This document shows positions 8,171 through 16,794 of a stretch of 39,917 bases of DNA, piece after piece. The position numbers and the translations under genes are program-made. The first letter of the stretch is position 1; every line of letters starts with the position of its first letter. The notes beneath the pieces are model-generated. The model searched no databases and was not told where the DNA came from. It worked only from the letters and a program-made list of their open reading frames with translations. Source of the stretch: an uncultured Armatimonadota bacterium (GTDB lineage Bacteria; Armatimonadota; Armatimonadia; Armatimonadales; Armatimonadaceae). The stretch is taken from the NCBI GenBank assembly GCA_903910385.1, contig CAIVZM010000025.1:1-39917 (forward strand). The letters run 5' to 3'.

Positions 8171-8199
8171 TTACTTCGAGCGAAGGATTCGCGTATAAT
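8171..8199 (+). promoter_or_regulatory. Candidate sigma-70-type promoter for the beta-helix gene
   Basis: TATAAT at 8194-8199 with TTACTT at 8171-8176, spaced 17 bases. The predicted transcript would have a leader of roughly 50 bases before the ATG at 8254. The -10 is a consensus match; the -35 matches only its first two bases well. Confidence 0.5.
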
Positions 8200-8253
8200 T
8201 CAGGCAGAGCGAGAGGTGGGTCTGTCGCCTGCCTCGACCAGACGGATGGTCAG

Positions 8254-10998
8254 ATGAAGGATAAAACGGAAGTGATGAAACGAGCGTGGAGCGGCGCAGT
8301 CGCCGTTTTGGTAGCGCTATGCGCAGGATTGCTAACGACGGGACGGGCAGTCGCAGAGGATACGATAACAGCCAACTTCTATGTTGCGACCAACGGTAGC
8401 GATACCTGGTCGGGAACGCTGGCTACGCCCAATGTCAAAAGGACGGACGGCCCCTTCGCAACCCTGACCAAAGCGCGGAACGCCGTTCGTGATTTGCGAA
8501 AACGGGCGCGTCTGACCGGTCCAGTACGGGTACTGGTTCGCGGCGGATTCTATCCGATTGCCGAACCTCTGGCGCTGAATACAGAGGATGGCGGAAGTAA
8601 AGAAATACCTACTATCTTCGCCGCTTACCCCGATGAAAAGCCGATGGTGAGCGGCGGTTTACGCCTTACTGGCTGGGAACGAACGGATAACGGTCAGTGG
8701 GAAACGCGGTTACCGGAAGTCGTAGAGGGAAAGTGGTCGTTTTCTCAGCTTTATGTCAACGGGGGACGACGCTACCGGCCACGTCTGCCGAAAAACGGCT
8801 ATTTCACTGTCAGGGACGCCTACCCATCGACCGAAAAAAACTCCGGACAGGGATACGACCGATTCCGATTTGCGCCCGGCGATATGAAAGCCTCCTGGGC
8901 GGAACCGCACGACATTGAAGTATTGACGTTCCATATCTGGTCTATGTCACGCTTTCCGCTGGCGTCTGTAGACGAAAAGGAACAGGTAGTCACCCTGGCG
9001 GGACGCACCTACGGCACTCCCGGTTACGCCGACCTTTCCGCCGGTCGGAAGTATATTGTCGAAAATGTCCGGGAAGCGCTTTCCGATCCCGGCGAATGGT
9101 ATCTGGATAAGCGAACCGGCGTCCTGCGTTATATTCCCCTGAAAGGCGAACAGCCGAAGAAGACGGAAGTTATCGCGCCGCACCTGGAAAAATTGGTCGT
9201 TATAGACGGCGCGAATTATGTGCAGTTTCACGGTATCTCTTTTGCCCATACAGGTTGGAGTGTTCCGGCAAACGGCTACAGTTTTCCTCAGGCGGAAATG
9301 CCCATTTCCGCCGCCATCGAAGTGACCAATGCACAGGGGGTCGTTTTCGATTCCTGTAAGGTACAACACACCGGCGGATGGGCGATCTCGCTTGGTCGCG
9401 CCGCGCAATACTGCCGTATTCACAACTGCGAACTCACCGATCTTGGCGCGGGTGGCGTCAAATTAGGCGAAACGGAAATGCGACCGGAAGGCGAAGCCGC
9501 CGGACATAATGTCGTCACAGAGTCGCTTATCGCTCATGCCGGGCGCGTTCATCCCGCCGCCATTGGCGTCTTTATCGGGCATTCCGCCTACAATGTCGTC
9601 AAGAATAACGAAATCGCTGATTTGTACTACACCGCTATTTCCATCGGGTGGACCTGGGGATACGGGGCAAGCGGCGCGCACCATAATGTCATCGAGGATA
9701 ACCACCTGCACCACATAGGGCAGGGAGTTTTGTCGGATATGGGCGGTATCTACACACTTGGTATTTCCCCGGGGACGATGCTACGACACAACTGGATACA
9801 TGATATCTACGGCGTCCAGTATGGCGGTTGGGGCATCTATTTCGATGAGGGCAGTACCGGAATCGTCGCAGAGAACAATGTCGTTTATAATATGAGCGCG
9901 GCGCCGTTCCATCAGCACTACGGTAAAGAGAATGTAATGCGAAACAATGTACTCGCTCTGGGTCGGGAAGCGCAATTGATGCGAACGCGCCCGGAGGATC
10001 ATCTATCCTTTACTCTGGAACGGAATCTGGTGTATGCGGCAAAAGGCGGCGACGGTCCTATTCTGGGCTCGAACTGGTCAGGTGATACTACCCGTTTCCG
10101 CTTGCAGAATAACCTCTACTGGCGCGCCGACGATAAGCCCATCACCTTCCGTAATGGCGCGGATTTGAAGAAATGGCAGTCTGAGAGATTCGATGCCAAC
10201 TCTATCATCGCTGACCCGATGTTCGTCAATCCGGCGAAAGGCGATTTTCGATTGCGTCCCGGTTCTCCCGCAACCCGTATCGGCTTTGTCCCTATCGATC
10301 GGACAAAGGTTGGACGTATGGGAAAAGCGCCTGTTGGATTAGCGCCTCGCGCCTATCCCCTTCCGCCGCCGCCTGCGCCTCCCGCGCCGCAACAGCCGAT
10401 CACTATCGATTTCGAGTCCACCGCTCCCGGCGTGAAACCGAGCGGAGCGCAGTTATCTGTATCGGAGGACGCCAGTATCCCTGTCGCTAATATCCGTGTC
10501 ACCGGGGAGACGGCGGCGACCGGAAAACGCAGTTTAAAATTCACCGATGTACCCGGACAGACGGTCAGTTATAACCCACACCTGTTCTATTCCCCGAACT
10601 TCACCGACGGCATTCTGGTGGGTAAGTTTGCGTTGCGCCACGAAACCGGCGCCATTGTCTACCACGAATGGCGGGATGATGGCAGTCCGTATCGCGTCGG
10701 GCCGTCCCTGATCGTACGCGCCGATGGAACTATCGTCGCCAGCGGAAAGGAAATCGGCAAGTTATCCCCCGGCGAGTGGGTCAATGTCGAGATCGTCTGC
10801 GCTCTGGGAGCGAAAACTGCCGGAACCTACGACCTGTCGGTGGAAACCCTGAACCATCGACCGATTGCCGCAGAAAAAAATCTGCCCTGCGGCGCCGGGA
10901 AAGATTTCCGGCAATTGCGCTGGTGGGGCTTTGTCGCCAATGCCACCGAGAACGCTATGTTCTATCTGGATAACCTTTCCCTGGCGCCGAAGAAGTAA
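8254..10998 (+). CDS. Large secreted right-handed beta-helix protein, GH141-like glycosidase
   Basis: A 914-residue exported protein. The open frame extends upstream into the previous gene, but ATG 8254 (or 8275) is chosen because a signal peptide follows: MKRAWSG, a hydrophobic run, cleavage near TTGRAVAED. NFYVATNGSDTWSGTL and GPFATLTKARNAVR begin the catalytic region, as in GH141-type enzymes that act on fucose- or xylose-containing polysaccharides. Beta-helix rungs with repeated N-N-x-hydrophobic turns fill about residues 330-680, including GGWGIYFDEGSTG and PFHQHYGKENVMRNN, a stretch characteristic of this family. A Pro-rich linker (PLPPPPAPPAPQQP, about 702-715) leads to a 190-residue beta-sandwich that could bind carbohydrate. 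It probably degrades a complex polysaccharide outside the cytoplasm. Family fold is sure; substrate is inference. Confidence 0.8.
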   Translation: MKDKTEVMKRAWSGAVAVLVALCAGLLTTGRAVAEDTITANFYVATNGSDTWSGTLATPNVKRTDGPFATLTKARNAVRDLRKRARLTGPVRVLVRGGFYPIAEPLALNTEDGGSKEIPTIFAAYPDEKPMVSGGLRLTGWERTDNGQWETRLPEVVEGKWSFSQLYVNGGRRYRPRLPKNGYFTVRDAYPSTEKNSGQGYDRFRFAPGDMKASWAEPHDIEVLTFHIWSMSRFPLASVDEKEQVVTLAGRTYGTPGYADLSAGRKYIVENVREALSDPGEWYLDKRTGVLRYIPLKGEQPKKTEVIAPHLEKLVVIDGANYVQFHGISFAHTGWSVPANGYSFPQAEMPISAAIEVTNAQGVVFDSCKVQHTGGWAISLGRAAQYCRIHNCELTDLGAGGVKLGETEMRPEGEAAGHNVVTESLIAHAGRVHPAAIGVFIGHSAYNVVKNNEIADLYYTAISIGWTWGYGASGAHHNVIEDNHLHHIGQGVLSDMGGIYTLGISPGTMLRHNWIHDIYGVQYGGWGIYFDEGSTGIVAENNVVYNMSAAPFHQHYGKENVMRNNVLALGREAQLMRTRPEDHLSFTLERNLVYAAKGGDGPILGSNWSGDTTRFRLQNNLYWRADDKPITFRNGADLKKWQSERFDANSIIADPMFVNPAKGDFRLRPGSPATRIGFVPIDRTKVGRMGKAPVGLAPRAYPLPPPPAPPAPQQPITIDFESTAPGVKPSGAQLSVSEDASIPVANIRVTGETAATGKRSLKFTDVPGQTVSYNPHLFYSPNFTDGILVGKFALRHETGAIVYHEWRDDGSPYRVGPSLIVRADGTIVASGKEIGKLSPGEWVNVEIVCALGAKTAGTYDLSVETLNHRPIAAEKNLPCGAGKDFRQLRWWGFVANATENAMFYLDNLSLAPKK

Positions 10999-11005
10999 GA
11001 CAAAC

Positions 11006-11031
11006 GCGGCGGATGCTTATGCATCCGCCGC
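11006..11031. terminator. Bidirectional terminator hairpin
   Basis: GCGGCGGATGC (11006-11016), loop TTAT, then its perfect complement (11021-11031). It sits eight bases after the beta-helix stop and 53 bases beyond the end of the convergent acetyltransferase gene, so it can serve both. The minus-strand 3' side (GTTTGTCTT) is T-rich, favouring termination of the acetyltransferase transcript. Confidence 0.65.
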
Positions 11032-11083
11032 TCCAACTGAGTCCGACGATGACTCGCATTTCGCCACTGTTATTTTGCCACTG

Positions 11084-11629
11084 TTATGGATTTTCGTTTA
11101 GCAGAAGCCATTCCTCGCGCAATACTTCGCCGTGCCACATATCGTGCCATTTACCTTCCGCCCAGATATGCCGCCGGGCGATCCCCCACTGTTGGTAGCC
11201 GCTCTTTTCCAGCGCTCGGATACTGCCAACATTTTCCACTACCGCAGAGGAGGTCAATTTTTCGAGCCCCAGATTCGAGAAGGCGAATTTTGTTCGCAGC
11301 CGGTGCGCTTCAGAGGCGTATCCTTTCCGCCATTCGTCCTTTTCGCCGATCATCGATCCCGTTCCAGCGCGTCGGTTCAGCCAGTCGATACCGTGTATTC
11401 CGCTTGTACCGATAAGCCTGTCACCTGCCATAATCGCCCATATCACATCTCGGTCGGAGCGAGACGTCTTTTCGAACCACTCTTTCTCCTCGGTCAGGGA
11501 AGGCGGCATCATTCGCGATAGATAACGGGTCACTTCCATATCGGAGAACCACCGGATATAATTCGAGAGCATTTCTTCCGTTGGTGGAATCAGGCGCACT
11601 CGCTCTCCCTCCAGAGTCGGCCCCAGCAT
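11084..11629 (-). CDS. GNAT-family N-acetyltransferase (RimJ/RimL-like)
   Basis: A 181-residue acetyl-CoA-dependent acetyltransferase from the ATG at 11629, chosen because AAAGGGA lies just upstream; an in-frame ATG at 11674 would add 15 residues. LEGERVRLIPPTEEML is the usual RimJ/RimL N-terminus. MIGEKDEWRKGYASEA (about residues 98-113) holds the acetyl-CoA pyrophosphate loop (here W-R-K-G-Y-A in place of Q/RxxGxG/A), and NVGSIRALEKSGY is motif B. Targets of such proteins include ribosomal protein N-termini, aminoglycosides and small amines; none can be assigned. It runs divergently from the flavoprotein at 11751. Confidence 0.85.
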   Translation of the reverse strand: MLGPTLEGERVRLIPPTEEMLSNYIRWFSDMEVTRYLSRMMPPSLTEEKEWFEKTSRSDRDVIWAIMAGDRLIGTSGIHGIDWLNRRAGTGSMIGEKDEWRKGYASEAHRLRTKFAFSNLGLEKLTSSAVVENVGSIRALEKSGYQQWGIARRHIWAEGKWHDMWHGEVLREEWLLLNENP

Positions 11630-11750
11630 AAACGTCCCTTTCCTGTCCACAGGCGTCATTACCGCCCGTCTCATTCATGTATTGGAAACACTCTCGTTCA
11701 TTCTATGGTATTCGCTAAAGGAAGCGAGCGATAAAGGACATTTTTTCACT

Positions 11751-13226
11751 ATGGCGCGACAACAGTACGATTATGATCTCTGCATTCTGGGTGGCGGCAG
11801 CACAGGGTTGGTCGCCGGGAATGTCGCTGGCGCGCTGGGCGCCCGTGTCGCTCTGGTGGAAAAGGCGCGAATCGGCGGAGAATGCCTCTGGACCGGTTGC
11901 GTTCCTTCCAAGGCGCTGCTTCATGTCGCGGAAATCGCGCACACCATGCGGCGTGGGCAAACCTTCGGACTCAGGAACATTCCCCTAAGCCATAGAGATT
12001 GTGGTGGGGCTTTCGATTACGTGCGCGCAAAAATCGCCGAGGTGCGAAAGAATGACGCCACAGAAAAGATGCTTCAGGATTTTGGCGTCGATGTTTTCTT
12101 CGGAACGCCAGAAATCGTGTCGCCGCACCTGATCCGCACTCCGACGGGAGATATACGCGCCGCACAGTTGCTGATCGCAACCGGATCATCGCCCATTCTT
12201 CCCGATATTCCGGGGTTGGCGGACATCGGTTACCTGACCAATGTCACACTCTTTGACTTAACGGAGGTGCCGGAATCCATTATCATTATCGGCGGCGGGT
12301 ATATCGCCGTGGAAATGGGACAGGCGCTGGATCGGCTGGGCGCAAAGGTGACTCTGATTCAGCGTGGTTCGCGCCTGTTGATGAAGGATGATGAGGAACT
12401 GACCGCCTTACTCACCGACCGACTGCATAATGAAGACCTTTCTATCCACCGCAATGCCGAAGCGGTAAAAGCGGAACGGACTGCGGGCGGACAAAAATCG
12501 GTGACTATCCGCCGACCCGATGGTTCGGAATCAACGGTGCAGGCGGAGGAAATTCTGGTCGCCGTCGGGCGTCAGGCAAATACGGCAGGATTGAATTTGG
12601 AGCGCTTCGGCGTCCCGCTGGACGATCAAGGCAATATCCAGACGGACGACCACGGGCGGGCGGGAATGCCGACCCTCTGGGCGGCGGGAGATGTGACCGG
12701 CAGGTACCAGTTCTCACATATGGCGGAGCATGAAGCGAAAATTATCGTCCGTAATATCCTGTTTCCCGGAAATCAGGCGGTTCCCTACGATATAGTCCCC
12801 TGGGCGACCTTCACCGACCCGGAACTTGCCCGTGTCGGGTTGACGCAGACGGAAGCGGAGGGGAAATACGGGGCGAATCAGATTCAAATCCATCGTCATT
12901 CCTTCTTGCAGGACGACCGTGCGATCGTTGAGGGTCATACGCTGGGAATCGTTAAAGTCATTACCACCGGGTTGAATGGAAACATTGTCGGGGCGCATAT
13001 TCTGGGACCACGCGCCGGCGAATTGATTCACGAGTGGGCGCTTGCGATGCGTCATAATCTGCCCATTCGCGCCATCGCCGACCTGATTCATGTCTATCCG
13101 ACCCTTGCCGTCAGCAATCAAAGAGCGGCGCAACGCTGGTACTCCGGCGTCCAGCAACAACCACTTGTCAGAGGGATTTTAGAGAAAGGGTTCGGTTTCA
13201 CCCCTCGGGACGCCTCAGATTTGTAA
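11751..13226 (+). CDS. FAD-dependent pyridine nucleotide-disulfide oxidoreductase (MerA/Lpd-like)
   Basis: A 491-residue flavoprotein. The start at 11751 puts the FAD-binding motif at its usual place (YDLCILGGGSTGLVAG); upstream in-frame codons are not needed. The redox-active pair is Cys45 and Cys50 in GGECLWTGCVPSK. A second Rossmann motif, IIIGGGYIAVEMG, binds NAD(P)H, and LWAAGDVTG is the second FAD motif. The C-terminal dimerisation domain has IHVYPTLAVSN, where dihydrolipoamide dehydrogenases have HxHPT; Tyr replaces the catalytic His. There is no C-terminal Cys pair or N-terminal metal-binding domain, so true mercuric reductase activity is unlikely. Such MerA-like proteins are often annotated as mercuric reductases without evidence. 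Neighbours give no hint about the substrate. Confidence 0.88.
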   Translation: MARQQYDYDLCILGGGSTGLVAGNVAGALGARVALVEKARIGGECLWTGCVPSKALLHVAEIAHTMRRGQTFGLRNIPLSHRDCGGAFDYVRAKIAEVRKNDATEKMLQDFGVDVFFGTPEIVSPHLIRTPTGDIRAAQLLIATGSSPILPDIPGLADIGYLTNVTLFDLTEVPESIIIIGGGYIAVEMGQALDRLGAKVTLIQRGSRLLMKDDEELTALLTDRLHNEDLSIHRNAEAVKAERTAGGQKSVTIRRPDGSESTVQAEEILVAVGRQANTAGLNLERFGVPLDDQGNIQTDDHGRAGMPTLWAAGDVTGRYQFSHMAEHEAKIIVRNILFPGNQAVPYDIVPWATFTDPELARVGLTQTEAEGKYGANQIQIHRHSFLQDDRAIVEGHTLGIVKVITTGLNGNIVGAHILGPRAGELIHEWALAMRHNLPIRAIADLIHVYPTLAVSNQRAAQRWYSGVQQQPLVRGILEKGFGFTPRDASDL

Positions 13227-13239
13227 GAAGCGATCGTGA

Positions 13240-14181
13240 TTACAGTTTGTGGAGAAAGACCGACGGGAGCAATCGGTCTACATCCTCCGGGCGTAGTTCG
13301 CCGCTGGTCGGGGAAAGGGCGTTCGCGGCGGCGCAGGCAGTCCCGAATACGGTCGCTTCCGGCACAGAGTGACCGCGCACATAGCTGACCGCGATTCCCG
13401 CCGCCAGAGAATCCCCGGAACCTATCGGATTGACGGCGGCGATTTGCGGCGACACGATGCGGTATAGCGATTCGCCATCGCCCAGCAGAGACCCTTGCGC
13501 TCCCATGGAGATCAACGCCCACTGCGCCCCGGCATTGGTCAGAGCGGTGATTGCCGCACGAGCATCCGCCTCGGGGACGCCGGATAGTTGCAGTCCCAGG
13601 GTCATCGCCGCTTCTTCCCGGTTCGGTTTGACCAGGAAGGGACGCTCCCCCAGCGCAATGCGCAACGGTTCCTTCTGCGTATCGATGATTGCGGGAATGC
13701 CCATCGCTTTCGCCTCACGAATGATACGAGCGTAAAAATCGGGAGCTACCTCCGGCGGCAACGAACCGGAGCAACAGAGGATTTTCGCTTCCATCAAGTC
13801 CGTCTTGAATTGAGCAAGCAGGAGAGCGACATCATGCGGCGAAACGGCAGCGGCTTCTTCCACCAGTTCAGTTGTCGGGCCATCGGTCACCAGCAGGGTC
13901 GTGCAAACTCGCGTCGGTGCGTCATCGTCCGCCCATACCGTCGCATGCGGTATTTCCTGTCGATCCAGTTCTCGCGCTACAAACCGACCCGAGTCGCCGC
14001 CCAGAATCTGGACGACTTTTGCCTTTTCACCCAGGAGAGTGGCGATACGCGCCACGTTGACGCCTTTGCCGGAAGCAGTCACCCGCGTTTCTTTGGCGCG
14101 ATTCACTCCTCCCATCGCGAAGCGGTCGAATCGCATTGTACGTTGCACAGTGGGCGTCAATCCGGCTACCAGTATACTCAT
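13240..14181 (-). CDS. PfkB-family sugar-phosphate kinase (1-phosphofructokinase / tagatose-6-phosphate kinase type)
   Basis: A 313-residue ribokinase-fold kinase. ATG at 14181 begins MSILVAGLTPTVQRTMRF, the standard start of FruK/LacC-type enzymes. GKGVNVARIATLLG (about residues 36-49) is the sugar-binding signature, and PIGSGDSLAAGIAVSY holds the catalytic Asp in the anion-hole motif (usually GAGDS, here GSGDS). Family members phosphorylate fructose-1-phosphate, tagatose-6-phosphate or related sugars at the expense of ATP. No PTS or aldolase gene is adjacent. It lies 49 bases downstream of the VOC gene on the same strand and may be cotranscribed with it. It is convergent, 13 bases apart, with the flavoprotein gene. 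Confidence 0.87.
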   Translation of the reverse strand: MSILVAGLTPTVQRTMRFDRFAMGGVNRAKETRVTASGKGVNVARIATLLGEKAKVVQILGGDSGRFVARELDRQEIPHATVWADDDAPTRVCTTLLVTDGPTTELVEEAAAVSPHDVALLLAQFKTDLMEAKILCCSGSLPPEVAPDFYARIIREAKAMGIPAIIDTQKEPLRIALGERPFLVKPNREEAAMTLGLQLSGVPEADARAAITALTNAGAQWALISMGAQGSLLGDGESLYRIVSPQIAAVNPIGSGDSLAAGIAVSYVRGHSVPEATVFGTACAAANALSPTSGELRPEDVDRLLPSVFLHKL

Positions 14182-14230
14182 CCGTCTTTTCCCTGACTCT
14201 GGATATCTTCCTGAAAAATAAAATGTCGTG

Positions 14231-14749
14231 TTAACCTTCGACGAGTTCCGGCGAGGAAGAGGGATCGTCTGGTACCGGCTCTCGTAAAAGCGCGTCAATA
14301 TCGAGTTGGCGGGAATACATGGCGACGCCGCCCTCAGCGCTACGCGGCCAGAGTTCCGGCGCACGGTCACAATACAGTTCGACGCCATTTCCATCCGGGT
14401 CGCGCAGGTATAACGCCTCACTGACGCCGTGATCGCCGGCGCCATCCAGCGGAATCCCCGCAAGGATAAGGCGTCGCAATGCATCGGCGAGATTGGCGCG
14501 ATCCGGGTAGAGAATGGCGACATGGTAGAGTCCGGTCGTACCAGGCGGCGGCGGCGATCCGCCCAGGCTTTCCCAGGTATTCAGTCCGATATGGTGGTGA
14601 TACCCGCCAGCGGAAATGAACGCGGCGCTGTCATCCCACCGTTGCATCAGTTCGAATCCCAGAACGCCACAGTAGAATCTCAGGGCGCGTTCCAGATCAG
14701 CCACTTTCAGATGCACATGCCCGATGCGCGTTTGCGGATGGATGCCCAT
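14231..14749 (-). CDS. VOC superfamily protein (glyoxalase / extradiol dioxygenase fold)
   Basis: A 172-residue metalloprotein-fold protein. ATG 14749 is chosen since the domain begins at once (IGHVHLKVADLERALRFYCGVLGFEL), and GGGGACAATAG is upstream. Likely metal ligands are His in GHVHLK, His in YHVAILYPD and Glu in DGNGVELYCDR, the CatE/glyoxalase pattern; HHHIGLNTWE matches catechol-2,3-dioxygenase-like CatE proteins. The last 25 residues (EPVPDDPSSSPELVEG) look low-complexity and not part of the fold. Substrate unknown. It is divergent from the ABC-F gene; the 112-base spacer holds promoters for both. Confidence 0.82.
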   Translation of the reverse strand: MGIHPQTRIGHVHLKVADLERALRFYCGVLGFELMQRWDDSAAFISAGGYHHHIGLNTWESLGGSPPPPGTTGLYHVAILYPDRANLADALRRLILAGIPLDGAGDHGVSEALYLRDPDGNGVELYCDRAPELWPRSAEGGVAMYSRQLDIDALLREPVPDDPSSSPELVEG

Positions 14750-14786
14750 AAATCTATTGTCCCCTATAATTGTACCCTGCTTGCCC

Positions 14787-14825
14787 GGGTCTGCGCGTTT
14801 GCCGATTATTTTCACGGGCAGACCC
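14787..14825. repeat. Inverted repeat in the divergent VOC/ABC-F promoter region
   Basis: GGGTCTGC at 14787-14794 is perfectly complementary to GCAGACCC at 14818-14825, with a 23-base spacer. It lies between the two divergent starts and could be an operator or a leftover REP-like element: GGGCAGAC also forms the hairpin arm at the right edge of the window. Confidence 0.35.
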
Positions 14826-14846
14826 AAAGAATGGTATCTGTCAGGA

Positions 14847-14852
14847 TATACT
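14847..14852 (+). promoter_or_regulatory. Candidate -10 box directly upstream of the ABC-F gene
   Basis: TATACT ends nine bases before the ATG at 14862, and no Shine-Dalgarno lies between. If used, transcription would begin within about three bases of the start codon. No good -35 is visible. Confidence 0.4.
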
Positions 14853-14861
14853 ATCTCCGCT

Positions 14862-16724
14862 ATGGCTTCTGCGTTAATTAGTTGTCAGGCGCTTTCCAAA
14901 ACGCATGGGGCGCGTCCGTTGTTTGAAAACCTTTCGTTTGCGATTGAGGACGATGAGCAGGCGGCGCTCATCGGGCCGAACGGGGCGGGCAAATCCACCC
15001 TGATGAAATTACTGGCGGGGCTTGATAAGCCGGATTCCGGCGTCGTCTCGTCACGTCGCGGAGCGAGGATCGCCTATGTGCCGCAGGAAGAGAAATTCTC
15101 CGAAAGCGAAACGGTGGAAAGCGTCCTCCGACAGGCGCTGAGTAAGGAGCCGATGGATGAGACGGAACGCAGTTTACGCATCGAGATGATGCTGGCGATG
15201 ATGCAGTTTCCAGACCCAGAGCAAAGCGCAAGCGCGTTATCCGGTGGGTGGCGTAAGCGTCTCTCCCTCGCGCAGGCGGCGATTACCGAACCCGATCTGA
15301 TTCTCCTAGACGAACCGACGAACCACCTCGACCTCGATGGTGTGTTGTGGCTTGAAGAATATTTGCAGAACGCCACCTTCGCTTATCTGGTCATTTCCCA
15401 CGACCGCTACTTTCTGGAAAATGTCGCCAAGCGCGTTATCGAACTCAATCCCGCCTATGCAGGAGGTTTTTTCGCCGCATCCGGAGCCTACAGCGATTTT
15501 CTGGAAAAGCGAGACGAATATTTTGCGCGTCAGACCAAAGAACAGCAGGCGCTGGCGGGAGTCGTTCGTCGCGAGGTGGAGTGGTTACGACGCGGCGCGA
15601 AGGCGAGAACTACCAAAGCCAAAGGTCGCATCGAGCAGGCGGGAAACCTGATCGCCGATCTGGGCGAACTGAAGTACCGCAACGCTCAGGCGGAACGCGA
15701 AGTGGCGGGTATGACCTTCTCCGCATCGGGACGCCAGACCAAAGAAATGGTCGTCCTTAAAAGCGTCGGCAAGACGCTTGGCGGTCGGACGATCCTGAAA
15801 GATGTCGAACTGGTTATCTCACCGAAGCGACGTCTGGGCGTCGTCGGCCCCAATGGAAGCGGCAAAACGACGCTCTTACGGTTAATCGCCGACGAATGGG
15901 AACCGGACGCCGGAATCGTTAAACGTGCGCCCGATTTAAAAATCATCTGGTTCACCCAAAACCGCGACGAATTGGATAAATCGCTTTCCCTCCGCGACGC
16001 GCTCAGTCCCAACAGCGACAGCGTCGAATATCGCGGCGGGACGATGCACGTCTCGGGCTGGGCGAAACGCTTTCTGTTTCGTCAGGAACAGCTCTCGCAG
16101 AATGTCGGGGCGCTTTCCGGCGGCGAACAAGCCCGTGTTCTGATCGCTCGCCTGATGCTTCAGTCCGCCGATATGCTTATCCTCGACGAACCGACCAATG
16201 ATCTGGATATCCCTACCCTCGATATCCTGACCGAAAGCCTGTTAACGTTTCCGGGTGCGGTCGTGCTGGTCACGCACGACCGTATGATGCTGGATCAGGT
16301 CGCCACCGAAGTGGCGGGCTTGATGGGCGATGGAACCGTCCGACTGGTCGCCGATTACGAACAGTACGAAGCGGCTCGCGCCGAGAAGCCCAACGTCCCG
16401 GAAACGGGAAAACGTAACGATGTCGTCACCTCATCGAAATCGCCCGCCAAATCCACGTCGAGCCCCGGAACCGTTCCCACCGCTTCCCCTGGCGCCAAAC
16501 GTCCCACGCTTTCCGCATCAGAGCGAAAGGAACTGGCGCAAATGGAGCAGATCATTCTGACAGCGGAGGAAAATGTCACAAAGTGGGAGGCCGCGCTTTC
16601 CGATCCTACCGTTACCGCAGACCCGATAAAAGTGTCGGAAGCATGGGATGCCCTCCAATCGGCGAAGGAAAACGTCAACGTCCTGTTCGCTCGCTGGGAA
16701 GATCTGGAATCCCGCAAGACTTGA
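14862..16724 (+). CDS. uup: ABC-F family ATPase, Uup-type
   Basis: A 620-residue soluble protein with two ABC ATPase domains and no membrane part. Domain 1 has GPNGAGKST (about residue 39), LSGGWRKRLSLAQ and LILLDEPTNHLD; domain 2 has GPNGSGKTT (about 331), LSGGEQARVLIARLM and MLILDEPTNDLD. The linker is short and rich in basic residues (RRGAKARTTKAKGRIEQA), as in Uup. After residue about 515 comes a Ser/Pro/Lys-rich spacer and a C-terminal coiled coil (LSASERKELAQMEQI onward), the DNA-binding-type tail typical of Uup. ABC-F proteins act on ribosomes, and Uup also affects precise excision of transposons. The ATG at 14862 is preferred; upstream frame extension overlaps the divergent gene. Confidence 0.88.
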   Translation: MASALISCQALSKTHGARPLFENLSFAIEDDEQAALIGPNGAGKSTLMKLLAGLDKPDSGVVSSRRGARIAYVPQEEKFSESETVESVLRQALSKEPMDETERSLRIEMMLAMMQFPDPEQSASALSGGWRKRLSLAQAAITEPDLILLDEPTNHLDLDGVLWLEEYLQNATFAYLVISHDRYFLENVAKRVIELNPAYAGGFFAASGAYSDFLEKRDEYFARQTKEQQALAGVVRREVEWLRRGAKARTTKAKGRIEQAGNLIADLGELKYRNAQAEREVAGMTFSASGRQTKEMVVLKSVGKTLGGRTILKDVELVISPKRRLGVVGPNGSGKTTLLRLIADEWEPDAGIVKRAPDLKIIWFTQNRDELDKSLSLRDALSPNSDSVEYRGGTMHVSGWAKRFLFRQEQLSQNVGALSGGEQARVLIARLMLQSADMLILDEPTNDLDIPTLDILTESLLTFPGAVVLVTHDRMMLDQVATEVAGLMGDGTVRLVADYEQYEAARAEKPNVPETGKRNDVVTSSKSPAKSTSSPGTVPTASPGAKRPTLSASERKELAQMEQIILTAEENVTKWEAALSDPTVTADPIKVSEAWDALQSAKENVNVLFARWEDLESRKT

Positions 16725-16732
16725 CACAAAAA

Positions 16733-16769
16733 AGAAGCGGGAGCGCAAATGGATTGCGCTCCCGCTTCT
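16733..16769. terminator. Strong bidirectional terminator, 16-bp perfect stem
   Basis: Arm 16733-16748 (AGAAGCGGGAGCGCAA), a five-base loop ATGGA, and its exact complement 16754-16769. An A-run precedes and CTCTTTC follows. It lies between the convergent ABC-F and aldo/keto reductase genes and fits an intrinsic terminator for both. Confidence 0.88.
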
Positions 16770-16794
16770 CTCTTTCTACAAGCGCCGCGCCGGA

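Noticed and set aside
7852-8253. Longer start for the beta-helix protein
   Set aside because: It would overlap the metallophosphoesterase by over 200 bases and bury the signal peptide and the promoter at 8171-8199.
11751-13226. Mercuric reductase (merA) assignment
   Set aside because: The redox CxxxxC motif is shared by the whole superfamily; there is no metal-binding N-domain, no C-terminal Cys pair and no mer gene nearby.
13240-14523. 427-residue version of the PfkB kinase
   Set aside because: The first 114 codons overlap the VOC gene in another frame; the family start is at 14181.
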